Source of the DNA: Streptomyces humicola
GTDB lineage: Bacteria; Actinomycetota; Actinomycetes; Streptomycetales; Streptomycetaceae
NCBI RefSeq assembly: GCF_024436035.1
Contig: NZ_JANFNG010000033.1
Span: 1 to 64,000, forward strand
DNA length: 64,000 bases
Reading direction: 5' to 3'
The position numbers were made by a program, and so were the translations under genes. The notes beneath the pieces are model-generated. The model searched no databases. It was not told where the DNA came from and worked only from the letters and a program-made list of their open reading frames with translations. Each line of letters starts with the position of its first letter. Positions within the stretch are counted from its first letter, which is position 1. Shown piece by piece: positions 25,767-34,712 of this stretch.

Positions 25767-27029
25767 TCAGCCCAGGCCGGGGTAGAGGGGGAACTTCGCC
25801 GCGAGCGCAGAGACGCGGGATGTCAGCGACTCGGCGTCGCAGGACGGCTTGAGCGCCTCAGCGATCACGTCGGCGACCTCGCGGAACTCCTCCGCGCCGA
25901 AGCCGCGGGTGGCCAGCGCCGGCGTGCCGATACGCAGGCCGGAGGTGATCATCGGCGGACGCGGGTCGTTCGGGATCGCGTTGCGGTTGACGGTGATGCC
26001 GATCCCGTGGAGGCGGTCCTCGGCCTGCTGACCGTCGAGCTCGCTGTTGCGCAGGTCGACGAGGACGAGGTGCACGTCGGTGCCGCCCGAGAGCACCGAG
26101 ACGCCCGCCTCGGTGGCGTCAGGCCGCGTCAGCCGCTCGGCGAGGATCTTGGCGCCTTCGAGCGTGCGGCGCTGCCGGTCCTTGAACTCCTGGCTTGCGG
26201 CGACCTTGAAGGCCACCGCCTTCGCCGCGATGACGTGCTCCAGCGGGCCGCCCTGCTGACCGGGGAAGACCGCGGAGTTGATCTTCTTCGCGAGCTCCGC
26301 GGTGGAAAGGATCACACCGCCGCGCGGGCCGCCCAGCGTCTTGTGCGTCGTCGTGGTGACGATGTGCGCGTGCGGCACGGGCGAGGGGTGCAGACCCGCC
26401 GCGACCAGGCCCGCGAAGTGCGCCATGTCGACCATCAGGTAGGCGCCGACCTCGTCGGCGATCCGGCGGAACGCGGCGAAGTCCAGCTGACGCGGGTACG
26501 CGGACCAGCCCGCCACGATCAGCTGCGGCCGGTGCTCCTTGGCGAGCCGCTCGACCTCATCCATGTCGACGAGGTTGGTCTTCTCGTCGACGTGGTAGGG
26601 GACGACGTTGTAGAGCTTGCCGGAGAAGTTGATCTTCATTCCATGGGTCAGGTGCCCGCCGTGCGCGAGGTTCAGACCCAGGATGGTGTCACCCGGCTTG
26701 AGCAGCGCGAACATCGCCGCCGCATTGGCCTGTGCGCCGGAGTGCGGCTGGACGTTGGCGGCCTCGGCGCCGAACAGCTCCTTGACCCGGTCGATGGCGA
26801 TCTGCTCGGTGACGTCGACGTGTTCGCAGCCGCCGTAGTAGCGGCGACCCGGGTAGCCCTCGGCGTACTTGTTGGTCAGGACGGAGCCCTGGGCCTCCAT
26901 CACCGCCACCGGAGCGAAGTTCTCCGAGGCGATCATCTCCAGGGTGGACTGCTGGCGGTGCAGTTCGGCGTCGACGGCGGCCGCGACCTCGGGGTCGAGC
27001 TCGTGCAGGGAGCTGTTGAGAAGCGACAT
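25767..27029 (-). CDS. glyA: Serine hydroxymethyltransferase
   Basis: This 420-residue PLP enzyme interconverts serine and glycine with tetrahydrofolate. The PLP lysine sits in [14 protein letters not shown], and the N-terminal [11 protein letters not shown] and [13 protein letters not shown] segments are typical. ATG 27029 is chosen because AGGAGA lies at proper distance and the protein then starts [13 protein letters not shown] as in relatives; a GTG at 27050 would add seven residues. It lies between gcvH and sdaA. The 128-bp space to gcvH carries a 47-bp perfect direct repeat, so it may have its own signals. Confidence 0.95.
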   Translation of the reverse strand: MSLLNSSLHELDPEVAAAVDAELHRQQSTLEMIASENFAPVAVMEAQGSVLTNKYAEGYPGRRYYGGCEHVDVTEQIAIDRVKELFGAEAANVQPHSGAQANAAAMFALLKPGDTILGLNLAHGGHLTHGMKINFSGKLYNVVPYHVDEKTNLVDMDEVERLAKEHRPQLIVAGWSAYPRQLDFAAFRRIADEVGAYLMVDMAHFAGLVAAGLHPSPVPHAHIVTTTTHKTLGGPRGGVILSTAELAKKINSAVFPGQQGGPLEHVIAAKAVAFKVAASQEFKDRQRRTLEGAKILAERLTRPDATEAGVSVLSGGTDVHLVLVDLRNSELDGQQAEDRLHGIGITVNRNAIPNDPRPPMITSGLRIGTPALATRGFGAEEFREVADVIAEALKPSCDAESLTSRVSALAAKFPLYPGLG

Positions 27030-27070
27030 CAGGTCTGTCTCCTGGCTCACTCGGGGGCGACAGGTGGGCG

Positions 27071-27171
27071 CAGCGGCGCGCAGCGCCTCGGTTGAGGGTG
27101 GTGGTGGGTGACGGGCGTGTATTACAGCGGCGCGCAGCGCCTCGGTTGAGGGTGGTGGTGGGTGACGGGCG
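27071..27171. repeat. 47-bp perfect direct repeat between glyA and gcvH
   Basis: The same 47-base sequence, starting CAGCGGCGCGCAGCGCCTCG and ending GGTGACGGGCG, occurs at 27071-27117 and 27125-27171, with a 7-bp spacer TGTATTA. The second copy abuts the end of gcvH (stop near 27178). A recent tandem duplication of a gcvH terminator or glyA leader element is the likely origin. Copy number could vary between strains. Confidence 0.92.
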
Positions 27172-27177
27172 GGCGGG

Positions 27178-27558
27178 TCACTCGCCGATGAAGGCGTCGT
27201 ACTCGGCGGCGGAGATCAGGTCGCTCGGCTCCTCGGTCAACCGGACCTTGAACAGCCAGCCGCCCTCGAAGGGCGCGGAGTTCACCAGGCTGGGGTCGTT
27301 GACGACATCTTCGTTGATCTCGGTGACCTCACCGGTGACCGGCGAGTACAGGTCGCTCACCGACTTGGTGGACTCCAGCTCGCCGCAGGTCTCGCCCGCG
27401 GCGACGGCCGACCCGGCCTCGGGGAGCTGGACGAAGACGACGTCGCCGAGCGCGTCGGCCGCGTGAGAGGTGATGCCCACGGTGGCCACGCCGTCCTCGG
27501 CGGGCGAGAGCCACTCGTGCTCCTTGCTGTAGCGCAGCTGCTCAGGGTTGATGCTCAT
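27178..27558 (-). CDS. gcvH: Glycine cleavage system H protein
   Basis: This 126-residue lipoyl carrier shuttles the aminomethyl group between the P, T and L proteins. The lipoylated lysine is in [14 protein letters not shown], in the standard hairpin position. Start [17 protein letters not shown] is typical for Streptomyces. It lies 87 bp after gcvT in a leftward operon. The P protein gene (gcvP) is not in this block. Confidence 0.96.
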   Translation of the reverse strand: MSINPEQLRYSKEHEWLSPAEDGVATVGITSHAADALGDVVFVQLPEAGSAVAAGETCGELESTKSVSDLYSPVTGEVTEINEDVVNDPSLVNSAPFEGGWLFKVRLTEEPSDLISAAEYDAFIGE

Positions 27559-27645
27559 GTGGGGAATTCTCCTGGATCGGGGGAGTGCTCGCGAACACGG
27601 ATTCGGGAATGTTGATCGGGCGAGGGGGCCGGGAAGGGAAGTGGA

Positions 27646-28773
27646 TCAGCGCTCGCGCTTGTAGAAGGGGAGCACGACGACCTCGTACGGTTCTCGCGTC
27701 CCGCGGATGTCCACGGCGACGCCTTCGGTGCCGGGGGCCGCGTGCCCGGCGTCCACGTACGCCATCGCGATCGGCTTGCCCAGGGTGGGGGAGGGGGCGC
27801 CGGAGGTCACCTGTCCGATCGTGGCACCGTCGGCGTCCACGACGGCGTACCCGGCGCGCGGCACACGGCGTCCGGTGGCGACCAGACCGGCCAGCTTGCG
27901 CGGCGGCGTGGCCTGCGCCTTCTCCGCGGCCTGTTCCAGCGCCTTGCGGCCCACGAAGTCGCCGGGCTTGTCGAACTTCACCACGCGGCCGAGTCCGGCG
28001 TCGAACGGCGTGAGTGCCGTCGTCAGCTCGTGCCCGTACAGCGGCATGCCGGCCTCCAGGCGCAGCGTGTCCCGGCACGACAGGCCGCACGGCACCAGGC
28101 CGTGGGTCTTGCCCGCCTCGGTGAGCGCCTGCCACAGCGCCTCGGCGTCGGAGGGCGCGACGAACAGTTCGAAGCCGTCCTCGCCGGTGTAGCCGGTACG
28201 GGCGATCAGCGCGGGGACCCCGGCGACGGTGCCGGGCAGGCCCGCGTAGTACTTCAGGCCGTCCAGGTCGGCGTCGGTGAGCGACGTCAGGATCGCCGGG
28301 GAGTTCGGGCCCTGCACCGCGATCAGGGCGTAGGCGTCGCGGTCGTCCCGTACCTGGGCGTCGAAGCGTGCGGCGCGCTCGGTGACCGCGTCGAGCACCA
28401 CCTGGGCGTTGGAAGCATTGGCGACGATCATGTACTCGGTCTCGCCGAGCCGGTAGACGATCAGGTCGTCGAGGATCCCGCCGTCCTCGGCGCAGATCAT
28501 GGTGTAGCGGGCGCGGCCGACGGCGAGTGCGGACAGGTGTCCCACCAGCGCGAAGTCCAGGGCCTCGCCCGCCTGCGGGCCGGTCACCGTGATCTCGCCC
28601 ATGTGGGAGAGATCGAACAGCCCCGCACTGGTACGCACGGCGTTGTGCTCCTCGCGCTCGCTGGCGTAGCGCAGCGGCATCTCCCAGCCGGCGAAGTCGG
28701 TCATCGTCGCGCCGAGCGTGCGGTGCACGGCATCGAGCGCGGTGCGGCGCGGAGCGTCGGGGGCGGTGGTCAT
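27646..28773 (-). CDS. gcvT: Aminomethyltransferase (glycine cleavage T protein)
   Basis: This 375-residue tetrahydrofolate-dependent enzyme releases ammonia and methylene-THF from the H-protein-bound intermediate. Early motifs LGATMTDFAGWEMPLRY and FDLSHMGEI, and the later YTGEDGFELFV, are intact. ATG 28773 has a GGGAG site; an upstream in-frame extension passes through the riboswitch and is not coding. It is the first gene of the glycine operon and directly follows the tandem glycine riboswitch, so it is expected to be glycine-induced. Confidence 0.96.
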   Translation of the reverse strand: MTTAPDAPRRTALDAVHRTLGATMTDFAGWEMPLRYASEREEHNAVRTSAGLFDLSHMGEITVTGPQAGEALDFALVGHLSALAVGRARYTMICAEDGGILDDLIVYRLGETEYMIVANASNAQVVLDAVTERAARFDAQVRDDRDAYALIAVQGPNSPAILTSLTDADLDGLKYYAGLPGTVAGVPALIARTGYTGEDGFELFVAPSDAEALWQALTEAGKTHGLVPCGLSCRDTLRLEAGMPLYGHELTTALTPFDAGLGRVVKFDKPGDFVGRKALEQAAEKAQATPPRKLAGLVATGRRVPRAGYAVVDADGATIGQVTSGAPSPTLGKPIAMAYVDAGHAAPGTEGVAVDIRGTREPYEVVVLPFYKRER

Positions 28774-28849
28774 GTACGGGCTCCCAGGTGCAGGCGTGCC
28801 GTGACGTCGCCGAGACGACGTCCTCGGGTTCGGGCGATGAAGGCAGATG

Positions 28850-29072
28850 GCGGCGGTGTCCTCCCCATCTGTCATCGGAACCTGAGAGGTTCGCCGGAAG
28901 CCCCGAACGGGGCGCGGCTTGCACCTTGGGTGGGACAGCCGGGGCTGCCCGCTTTTCAGATGTGCCTCACCTGTGCGGTAACGGGGCCTGAGAGATTCAA
29001 GGGAGGGCTTGCTCCTTCGGCGCCCCGGCACATGTTGCGCGATGGCTGGGCTGGGGACTCTCCCGCACGGGT
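28850..29072 (-). ncRNA. Tandem glycine riboswitch
   Basis: On the minus strand, upstream of gcvT, two glycine aptamers follow each other. Aptamer 1 has GTGCGGGAGAGTCC (about 29070-29053), the core GGCGCCGAAGGAGCAAGCC (about 29025-29008) and AATCTCTCAGG (about 28998-28987). Aptamer 2 has CCAAGGTGCAAGCCG (about 28929-28914) and GCGAACCTCTCAGG (28894-28881). These are the consensus elements of the gcvT riboswitch class, which in bacteria usually turns on glycine cleavage when glycine binds. The expression platform between 28850 and the gcvT start was not resolved. Confidence 0.92.
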
Positions 29073-29212
29073 TCGAACGGCCGGTATGCAGTTGGCGCCG
29101 CCATCATTGCACGCTCCGGGCCGTGGGTGCCAGGGACGTCCGCGGCGCTGTGCGCGGTCGCGGGGGACGTTAAGGTTCAGCAGGTAGTACGCAGGGCAGC
29201 AGGCGGGTGGAG

Positions 29213-30157
29213 ATGGGCATTCCGGCGCAGTACGGGTACGGGGAGCAGGAGCCGGACAGCGTAAACGGTGCAAACGGGGTGAGCAGGATGAACGGGGCGG
29301 GCGAGGCGTTCGGTGCGTACGGATCACACGACCCGTACCTCCCGTATGGCCCGTACGGCCCGCGGGGCGCCGACGACTCTGGGCCTCCTGCGGCTCCGCC
29401 GGGCGGCGGCTGGCCCGCCAACGACCTCGAAGAGGTCCTCTCCGCCGCGCTCGGCGACCCCGGCGCGACGCCGCGCGTCGTCGAGGTGCTCGGCCGCTCC
29501 CAGGTGTGGGTGCCCCTGCCGTCCGGCGGTCCTTCCGCCGATCCGTCCGGCGACCGCACCCCCGACCCCTCCGTCGACCTGCCCGGTATGCAACTGCACG
29601 GGCTGCCGTACGTACCGGTCTTCAGCTCGGAGGAGCAGTTCCGGCGCGCCGCGCCCGGCATGCCGTATGCCGTGATGCCGGCCCGTGACTTCGCCCGCGG
29701 CCTGCCGCCCGGCGTCGGCATGGCCGTCAACCCCGGCGGAGCCGTCGGCATCCCGCTGCCAGCCGTCGCCGTGGAGGACCTGTGCCGCAGCGGGGCGGGC
29801 GGCGGTGACGGCGGACCGTTGAAGGGCGGCCGGGTGCGCTTGTGGGAGCCGGATCCGGACGACGAGCCGGTGGACTTCCTCGCCGCGGCCGCCGGCGAGT
29901 TCGCGATCACCCCCGTGGTGCTCTCGGCGCGCCGCGCCCTGGGCTCCGTGGAGGGCGAGCGCCCGACGCTGTTCATCGGCGTCGAACTCGACCGCTGGCA
30001 GGAGGAGGACAGGGCGGCCGCGATGGACGCACTCGGCCGGGCACTCGGCGCCGAGTCCGTGCCGTGGGCGGTCAACCTGCTGCTGCTCGACGTCGCACAG
30101 GACCCGCTCGCTGATCTGATGCACGACCGGATCTCCCCGTTCTTCTCCCGGGACTGA
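29213..30157 (+). CDS. SseB-like protein (enhanced serine sensitivity), first copy
   Basis: This 314-residue protein is of the SseB family, named for raised serine sensitivity of E. coli when overproduced; the molecular role is unknown. A low-complexity Tyr/Gly/Pro-rich N-terminus (about 1-65) leads into the SseB N domain with ANDLEEVLSAALGDP and VVEVLGRSQVWVPLP, and a C-terminal part containing ITPVVLSARRALGSVEGERP. ATG 29213 is used; GTG 29207 is possible. It is divergent from the glycine operon and 57 bp before a second SseB-like gene. Context supports a link to serine/glycine metabolism. Confidence 0.78.
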   Translation: MGIPAQYGYGEQEPDSVNGANGVSRMNGAGEAFGAYGSHDPYLPYGPYGPRGADDSGPPAAPPGGGWPANDLEEVLSAALGDPGATPRVVEVLGRSQVWVPLPSGGPSADPSGDRTPDPSVDLPGMQLHGLPYVPVFSSEEQFRRAAPGMPYAVMPARDFARGLPPGVGMAVNPGGAVGIPLPAVAVEDLCRSGAGGGDGGPLKGGRVRLWEPDPDDEPVDFLAAAAGEFAITPVVLSARRALGSVEGERPTLFIGVELDRWQEEDRAAAMDALGRALGAESVPWAVNLLLLDVAQDPLADLMHDRISPFFSRD

Positions 30158-30214
30158 CCCCGGGAGAAACTGGAACGGGCGTGAGGGCATGAGCGTACGA
30201 AGGGGCGGTGCCGG

Positions 30215-31135
30215 GTGAACGCGGGCGCGGCAGGAGGCGTGGGGGGCATCCCGCAGTCGGGCGTGGAGCTAGCGCTGCGCCAGGTGGTGCCCGGCCGCCT
30301 CGACGCCTACGAGGCGCTGTTGCACGCGCTCGGCGACGGCCAGGTGTGGATGCTGCTCTGGCAGGGGCAGCCGGGCTCGCCCGACGCCCAGTACGGGAAC
30401 ATGGACGTCGACGGCCACGGCTACGCGCCGTGCGTCACCTCGGCCCTGGAGCTCACCGCCAGCCGCTGGAGCAGATCGCACGAGATCGTCACCGGCCGTG
30501 CCATCGCCGCCGAGCTCTACCGTGAACGGTGGGGCCTGTGGCTCAATCCGCACGACGCGTCAGGCGGCGTCGGCATCCCCTGGCTCGATCTGCGGCGCGT
30601 TGCCGTCGGACTCGACCGAGTGCCCGCAGGGCCGCTCACCATCACCGAACCGGCTCTGCAGATCCCGCAGTTCTACGCGCTGCTGACGCAGACCGCCTAC
30701 CGCACACCCGTGGTCCGCGCGCTGCGCACCGCGTGGGTTCACCCCGCCTTCGGTGAGGCCTTCCTGGCGATCGGGGTGGAGCTGTACGACAACAGCCCGC
30801 AGTCGGGCGAGGCGGTCCGGGGGATGGTGCAGCACGCGGCGGCCGGCGCCCCGGCAGGACTGCCGCTGTCCACGGTCGCGATGGCGGACGAGTACGACCC
30901 GGTCGCGATGTGGATGCGGGCCTTCGCGCGACCGCTGTTCGACCGCGAGGCGTACGGCACCACGGTGGGCGCCACCGGGCCGATACCCGGCGGCGCGCCC
31001 GGGCCGGTGCCGGGGCCGCCACCGCCCTCCGTACCTCCCCAGCCTGCGGTGCCGCTGCCGGGCGGGGCGTGGCCCACCGCGCAGAACGTTCAGCCCACCT
31101 TCCCCGCGCCGGGCCCCTGGCCACGCCCCTACTGA
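30215..31135 (+). CDS. SseB-like protein (enhanced serine sensitivity), second copy
   Basis: This 306-residue protein has the SseB C-terminal-type layout: RQVVPGRLDAYEALLHAL and GDGQVWMLLWQGQPG near the start, and VRALRTAWVHPAFGEAFLAIGVEL in the middle. A proline-rich tail of about 50 residues (PGPVPGPPPPSVPP) follows, suggesting a disordered C-terminus. GTG 30215 follows AAGGGGCGG. It is probably cotranscribed with the first SseB-like gene. Function is not known beyond the family name. Confidence 0.75.
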   Translation: MNAGAAGGVGGIPQSGVELALRQVVPGRLDAYEALLHALGDGQVWMLLWQGQPGSPDAQYGNMDVDGHGYAPCVTSALELTASRWSRSHEIVTGRAIAAELYRERWGLWLNPHDASGGVGIPWLDLRRVAVGLDRVPAGPLTITEPALQIPQFYALLTQTAYRTPVVRALRTAWVHPAFGEAFLAIGVELYDNSPQSGEAVRGMVQHAAAGAPAGLPLSTVAMADEYDPVAMWMRAFARPLFDREAYGTTVGATGPIPGGAPGPVPGPPPPSVPPQPAVPLPGGAWPTAQNVQPTFPAPGPWPRPY

Positions 31136-31206
31136 TCCGCTGATCCGTGACTGATCCGTGACTGATCCGTGACTGATCAGCGACTGGGCCGCGACTGGTC
31201 CGCTAC
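31131..31206. repeat. 11-bp tandem repeat between convergent genes
   Basis: Three perfect units TGATCCGTGAC (31141-31151, 31152-31162, 31163-31173) are followed by decaying units TGATCAGCGAC, TGGGCCGCGAC and TGGTCCGCTAC up to 31206. The array links the stop of the second SseB-like gene (TGA 31133-31135) with the stop of the convergent peptidase gene (31203-31205). Every unit adds stop codons in the plus direction. Confidence 0.88.
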
Positions 31207-32744
31207 TGACCGGCCCGCGCGGACGGGCCGCCGGCCAACGCCCGCTCCAACAGCCCCAGCGGCGGGCTGCCCAGCGCCAGCAGCGCACTGTGGAAGCCCG
31301 CGAGCGAGTAGCCGGACCCCCACTCCTTGCGCGCGCGCTCCCGCAATCGCATCAGCTCCAACTTCCCCCACGTGTACCGGCCATAGGCGGCATCGAACGT
31401 CCCGCGGCGCGCCTCGGAGGCGGCCGCCGCGCGCGCGAGACGGGCGTCGCACACAAAGCGCTCCGTGGCCTCCGCGACGTCCATCGCACCCGTGTGCAGC
31501 CCGATCGCACACGTCAGCCGGGTCACCCGGACCAGCGCCTCCAGCGCCACCCCGATGGCGAACCGCGGATCCCCCTCCCGGAACCCCTCCTCCAGGCACA
31601 TCTCCTCCGCGTAGTGCGCCCAGCCCTCGCAGAACGACAGCGAATGCAGCGCCCGCCGCACATCCGTCGGAGCGTGCCGCAGAGCCCGCCCGTGCGCGAA
31701 ATGGCCGGGCGCGACCTCGTGCACCGTGATCGCGGGCAGGCTGGTCCGGCTGAAGATCGTCAGCCATTCCTCGCGCTCCCGCTCCGGCCAGTCGGGCTGC
31801 GGCGGCGTGATGTGGTACCAGGACGGCGCGTCCGCCTCGTACGGCGCCGCCCACGTCATCATCGCCGACGACCAGCGGCGCGAGGCCGGTGCGGGACCGA
31901 CCAGGCACTCGCCGTCCGTGTACGGGACAAGGCTCCGCTCCCGGGTGAAGGCGATCACCTCGTCGGCGAGCCGGGCCGCCTCCGGGACCACCCCGTCGGC
32001 GTCGGGGTGGTCGGCGAGCAGCTCCGGGACGAGCTCGGCCGTCGTGCGCTTCGGGTCGTACGCCCGGCACGCCTCCTCCAGCAGCCCGGACAGCCGTTCC
32101 CGCTCGCGCTCCGCCGTCGCGGCGAGCGCCGACAGGTCGACCTCCACGCCCTCCTGACTCCCCATCAGGCGAGCCAGCGCGGCCCCGCCCAGACGCGGAT
32201 CTGGGTCGCCGGTCTCCGCGACTCTCGCGACGTGCGCCACCAGCCGCTGGTGCGCCGCGAGCGCGGAGCGCGTCTCCGCCCCCTCCGCCGGGTCGAGCCC
32301 GGCCGCAAGACCCTGTACCGCACGCAGCAGCGCCGCCGCGACGACAGCGCTCACCCGGTCGAGCGAGGCGATTGCGGCGTCCACCGCGTCCGGCCACTGC
32401 GCCAGATGGCGCCGCCGGGCCGCGGCCCGTTCTTCCTGCGGTGCGTACTCCCGGTCGTAGGCGGTGAGTTCGAGGTTGGACAGATGCACATACGGGTCGC
32501 GGCGGTGCAGTTCGAGCTCCCCGAACTGCACATGCAGCGCGTCCTCGAAGACGGTCAGATGCGCCTCGTCCTGGGGATCGGCGAGCGGTTCGCCGTCCCG
32601 CCGGGCGCGCGCCAGCGCGTCGAGTCCGCGGCGCACGCCGTCGGGGGAGAGGTCCTGCACCGTGCCGTCGTACTCGTGCAGCCCGGCCATCTCGCGGACT
32701 ACGGGGACCATCAGGTCGCAGACCGATCGGATTCGGTTGTCCAT
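31203..32744 (-). CDS. DUF885 family putative metallopeptidase
   Basis: This 513-residue cytoplasmic protein belongs to the DUF885 family, helical proteins distantly like M32/M3-type peptidases. The likely zinc site is VHEVAPGHFAHG with HExxxGH, followed by FCEGWAHYAEEMCLEEGF, which supplies a further Glu and His. No signal peptide was seen. Length is normal for the family. It converges on the SseB-like gene through a short tandem repeat and is the mirror neighbour of the secreted protease, 30 bp away on the same strand. Substrate is unknown. Confidence 0.8.
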   Translation of the reverse strand: MDNRIRSVCDLMVPVVREMAGLHEYDGTVQDLSPDGVRRGLDALARARRDGEPLADPQDEAHLTVFEDALHVQFGELELHRRDPYVHLSNLELTAYDREYAPQEERAAARRRHLAQWPDAVDAAIASLDRVSAVVAAALLRAVQGLAAGLDPAEGAETRSALAAHQRLVAHVARVAETGDPDPRLGGAALARLMGSQEGVEVDLSALAATAERERERLSGLLEEACRAYDPKRTTAELVPELLADHPDADGVVPEAARLADEVIAFTRERSLVPYTDGECLVGPAPASRRWSSAMMTWAAPYEADAPSWYHITPPQPDWPEREREEWLTIFSRTSLPAITVHEVAPGHFAHGRALRHAPTDVRRALHSLSFCEGWAHYAEEMCLEEGFREGDPRFAIGVALEALVRVTRLTCAIGLHTGAMDVAEATERFVCDARLARAAAASEARRGTFDAAYGRYTWGKLELMRLRERARKEWGSGYSLAGFHSALLALGSPPLGLLERALAGGPSARAGQ

Positions 32745-32774
32745 GAAGGCGACCGTAGCGGCCGTAGGGCCCGG

Positions 32775-33848
32775 TCAGGGGCGGACGGGGGCGATGCCCG
32801 ACACGGCTGCGTTGTAGAGCCGCCTGATGTCGCTGCCGAAGTACGAGCTGTACGAGACGTCGGCGGTCGGGCCGCCGGTGTCCCAGCCGCCTATCAGGCC
32901 GACGAGATCGCCGGTCTGCCTCGTGCCACCCACGTGGATGAGGAACGGTCCGCCGCTGCTGCCGGTCGAGTAGCCGTTGCACGCGATGCGCAGAAACGAT
33001 CCGGGCACGTTGCCGGGTGTGAACTTCGTGGTGGCGTTGGTGCAGGTGAGCGGGCGGGAGGCGGAGCCGGGGTAGGCGATCAGCCGCACACTCCCGTAGG
33101 TGTAAGGACCGCCGGTGACAAGGGCGTTGGCGCCGACGACGTCCTGCACCTGCTTGCCGTTGCTGCCCGCTCCGAGTTCGGCGAAGGCGACGTCCCACTG
33201 GTCGCCCTGCACCCGCCCCTCGGCGTAGTACCGGGGATCGATCCAGATCCGGCCGAGCCCGCTGGAGTCCTGGTCGACCGGGAAGATCCCGTACGGCTGG
33301 GGCTTCGCCTTCGTCCACTGCGGTACGAAGGCGATCGGCTCGCCGGGGTTCGCCTGGTCCAGGCAGTGCGCGGCGGTGGCGACGAGGTCGTGGTGCGGGC
33401 TGGAGACGACACTGGCGGTGCAGAAGTAGGATCCGCCGCCCCGCATCAGATACATCCGCCCGACCGTCGGCACCCCGCCGAACGGCGTGGAGACCGGCGA
33501 CGGGCCGCCGGTCCCGGCAGGCGAGGCCGTGGAAGCCGTCGAGGCCGCCGAGGCCATCGAGCGGAGCGGCGGGGCGCTGTCCGCGCTCGACTGCCGCCGG
33601 GACTGCGGCAGCGGCTGGGCCTGCGCCATGCGCTGCAGCGTCCAGAACCGCGCCGCGTCCTCGGCCGTCCAGGGCTTGGCGGTGGAACGATTCGGCGCGG
33701 GCGCGGGCGCGGGCGCAGCGGAAGGCGCGGGCGCAGGCGCCGCGTTGCCGATGGAGAACGTCCCGATCCCCGCGACCACAGCGCCGGCGATCCCCAGCGT
33801 CGCCGCCCTCAACGGCGTTATACGGAACGGTGGTTTGTGGCGCGCCAC
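32775..33848 (-). CDS. Secreted trypsin-like serine protease
   Basis: This 357-residue exported protease begins with basic residues and a hydrophobic run ATLGIAGAVVAGIGTFSIG, then an Ala/Pro-rich linker (about 37-55) and a propeptide-like region to about 125. The chymotrypsin fold shows the triad: His in VATAAHCLD, Asp in QWDVAFAEL and Ser in STGSSGGPFLIHVGG. Cysteines around FCTASV and TAAHC fit one disulfide. It is divergent from the channel gene at 33978. Confidence 0.88.
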   Translation of the reverse strand: MARHKPPFRITPLRAATLGIAGAVVAGIGTFSIGNAAPAPAPSAAPAPAPAPNRSTAKPWTAEDAARFWTLQRMAQAQPLPQSRRQSSADSAPPLRSMASAASTASTASPAGTGGPSPVSTPFGGVPTVGRMYLMRGGGSYFCTASVVSSPHHDLVATAAHCLDQANPGEPIAFVPQWTKAKPQPYGIFPVDQDSSGLGRIWIDPRYYAEGRVQGDQWDVAFAELGAGSNGKQVQDVVGANALVTGGPYTYGSVRLIAYPGSASRPLTCTNATTKFTPGNVPGSFLRIACNGYSTGSSGGPFLIHVGGTRQTGDLVGLIGGWDTGGPTADVSYSSYFGSDIRRLYNAAVSGIAPVRP

Positions 33849-33977
33849 GGACTTCCCCCAGGATGGTCGGCCCCGGACATGACAAACGGAAGGCAGACTC
33901 TACGCGATCGCATCGACGCCATCGCATGGAGCCCGGGGTGCGCGGCGGTCAGGCAGCCGCCCGGTAGAACTGTCGGC

Positions 33978-34658
33978 GTGACCTCACCCCCGACCCCGCA
34001 CCTCTTCGACCCCGAAATCCAGCAGGCGCTGGACCTCGCCGGGATCTTCGTCTTCGCGATCTCCGGAGCGTTGCTCGCCGTCCGCAAGAACCTCGACGTC
34101 TTCGGCATGGTGGTGCTCGCCGAGGCCACCGGTCTCGGCGGCGGGGTGATCCGGGATCTGATCATCGGTGCCGTCCCGCCCGCCGCCTTCACCAACCTCG
34201 GCTACTTCCTCACCCCGCTGCTCGCCGCGGGGCTCGTCTTCTTCCTCCACCCGCAGGTCGAACGGATCACCCGCGCGGTCATGGTCGTGGACGCGGCCGG
34301 CCTCGGCCTCTTCTGCGTCACGGGCACGACGAAGGCCCACGCCTACCACCTGGACCTGACAGCCTCCGCCACGCTCGGCGTCGTCTCGGCGGTGGGCGGC
34401 GGCGTCATCCGCGACGTGCTGGCGCAGGAGGTCCCGTCACTGCTGCGCTGGGACCGCGACCTGTACGCCGTACCGGCCATGGTGGGCGCCGCCATCGTCG
34501 CGCTGCTCTTCCACTTCCACGCCTTCACAGGGGTGGGCGGCGGCATCGCCGCGCTGGTCACCTTCGTCATGCGCCTGCTCGCCATGCGCTACGGCTGGCA
34601 CGGCCCGCGCGCCTGGCGCCGCCGCAGCGCGCGGGCGGAGGTGGCGCAGGAGATCTGA
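33978..34658 (+). CDS. TRIC/UPF0126-family membrane channel
   Basis: This 226-residue protein has seven predicted membrane segments in two repeated halves, each with a glycine-rich kink: GLGGGVIRDLIIG and AVGGGVIRDVLAQE. This is the prokaryotic TRIC cation-channel family (former UPF0126/YadS). The basic tail WRRRSARAE is cytoplasmic. GTG 33978 starts MTSPPTPHLFDPEIQ. It is divergent from the protease and 54 bp before the cysteine desulfurase. Confidence 0.88.
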   Translation: MTSPPTPHLFDPEIQQALDLAGIFVFAISGALLAVRKNLDVFGMVVLAEATGLGGGVIRDLIIGAVPPAAFTNLGYFLTPLLAAGLVFFLHPQVERITRAVMVVDAAGLGLFCVTGTTKAHAYHLDLTASATLGVVSAVGGGVIRDVLAQEVPSLLRWDRDLYAVPAMVGAAIVALLFHFHAFTGVGGGIAALVTFVMRLLAMRYGWHGPRAWRRRSARAEVAQEI

Positions 34659-34712
34659 AGCCGTCCGCGGGGGCGAGAAGGCACAGCCGCTCCTCGTAGA
34701 ATCGGGATCACC

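Noticed and set aside
31177-33927. Very long leftward frame (over 900 codons) covering the peptidase and protease genes
   Set aside because: It is out of frame with both proteins, which have intact catalytic motifs; composition is Arg/Ala/Gly repeats.
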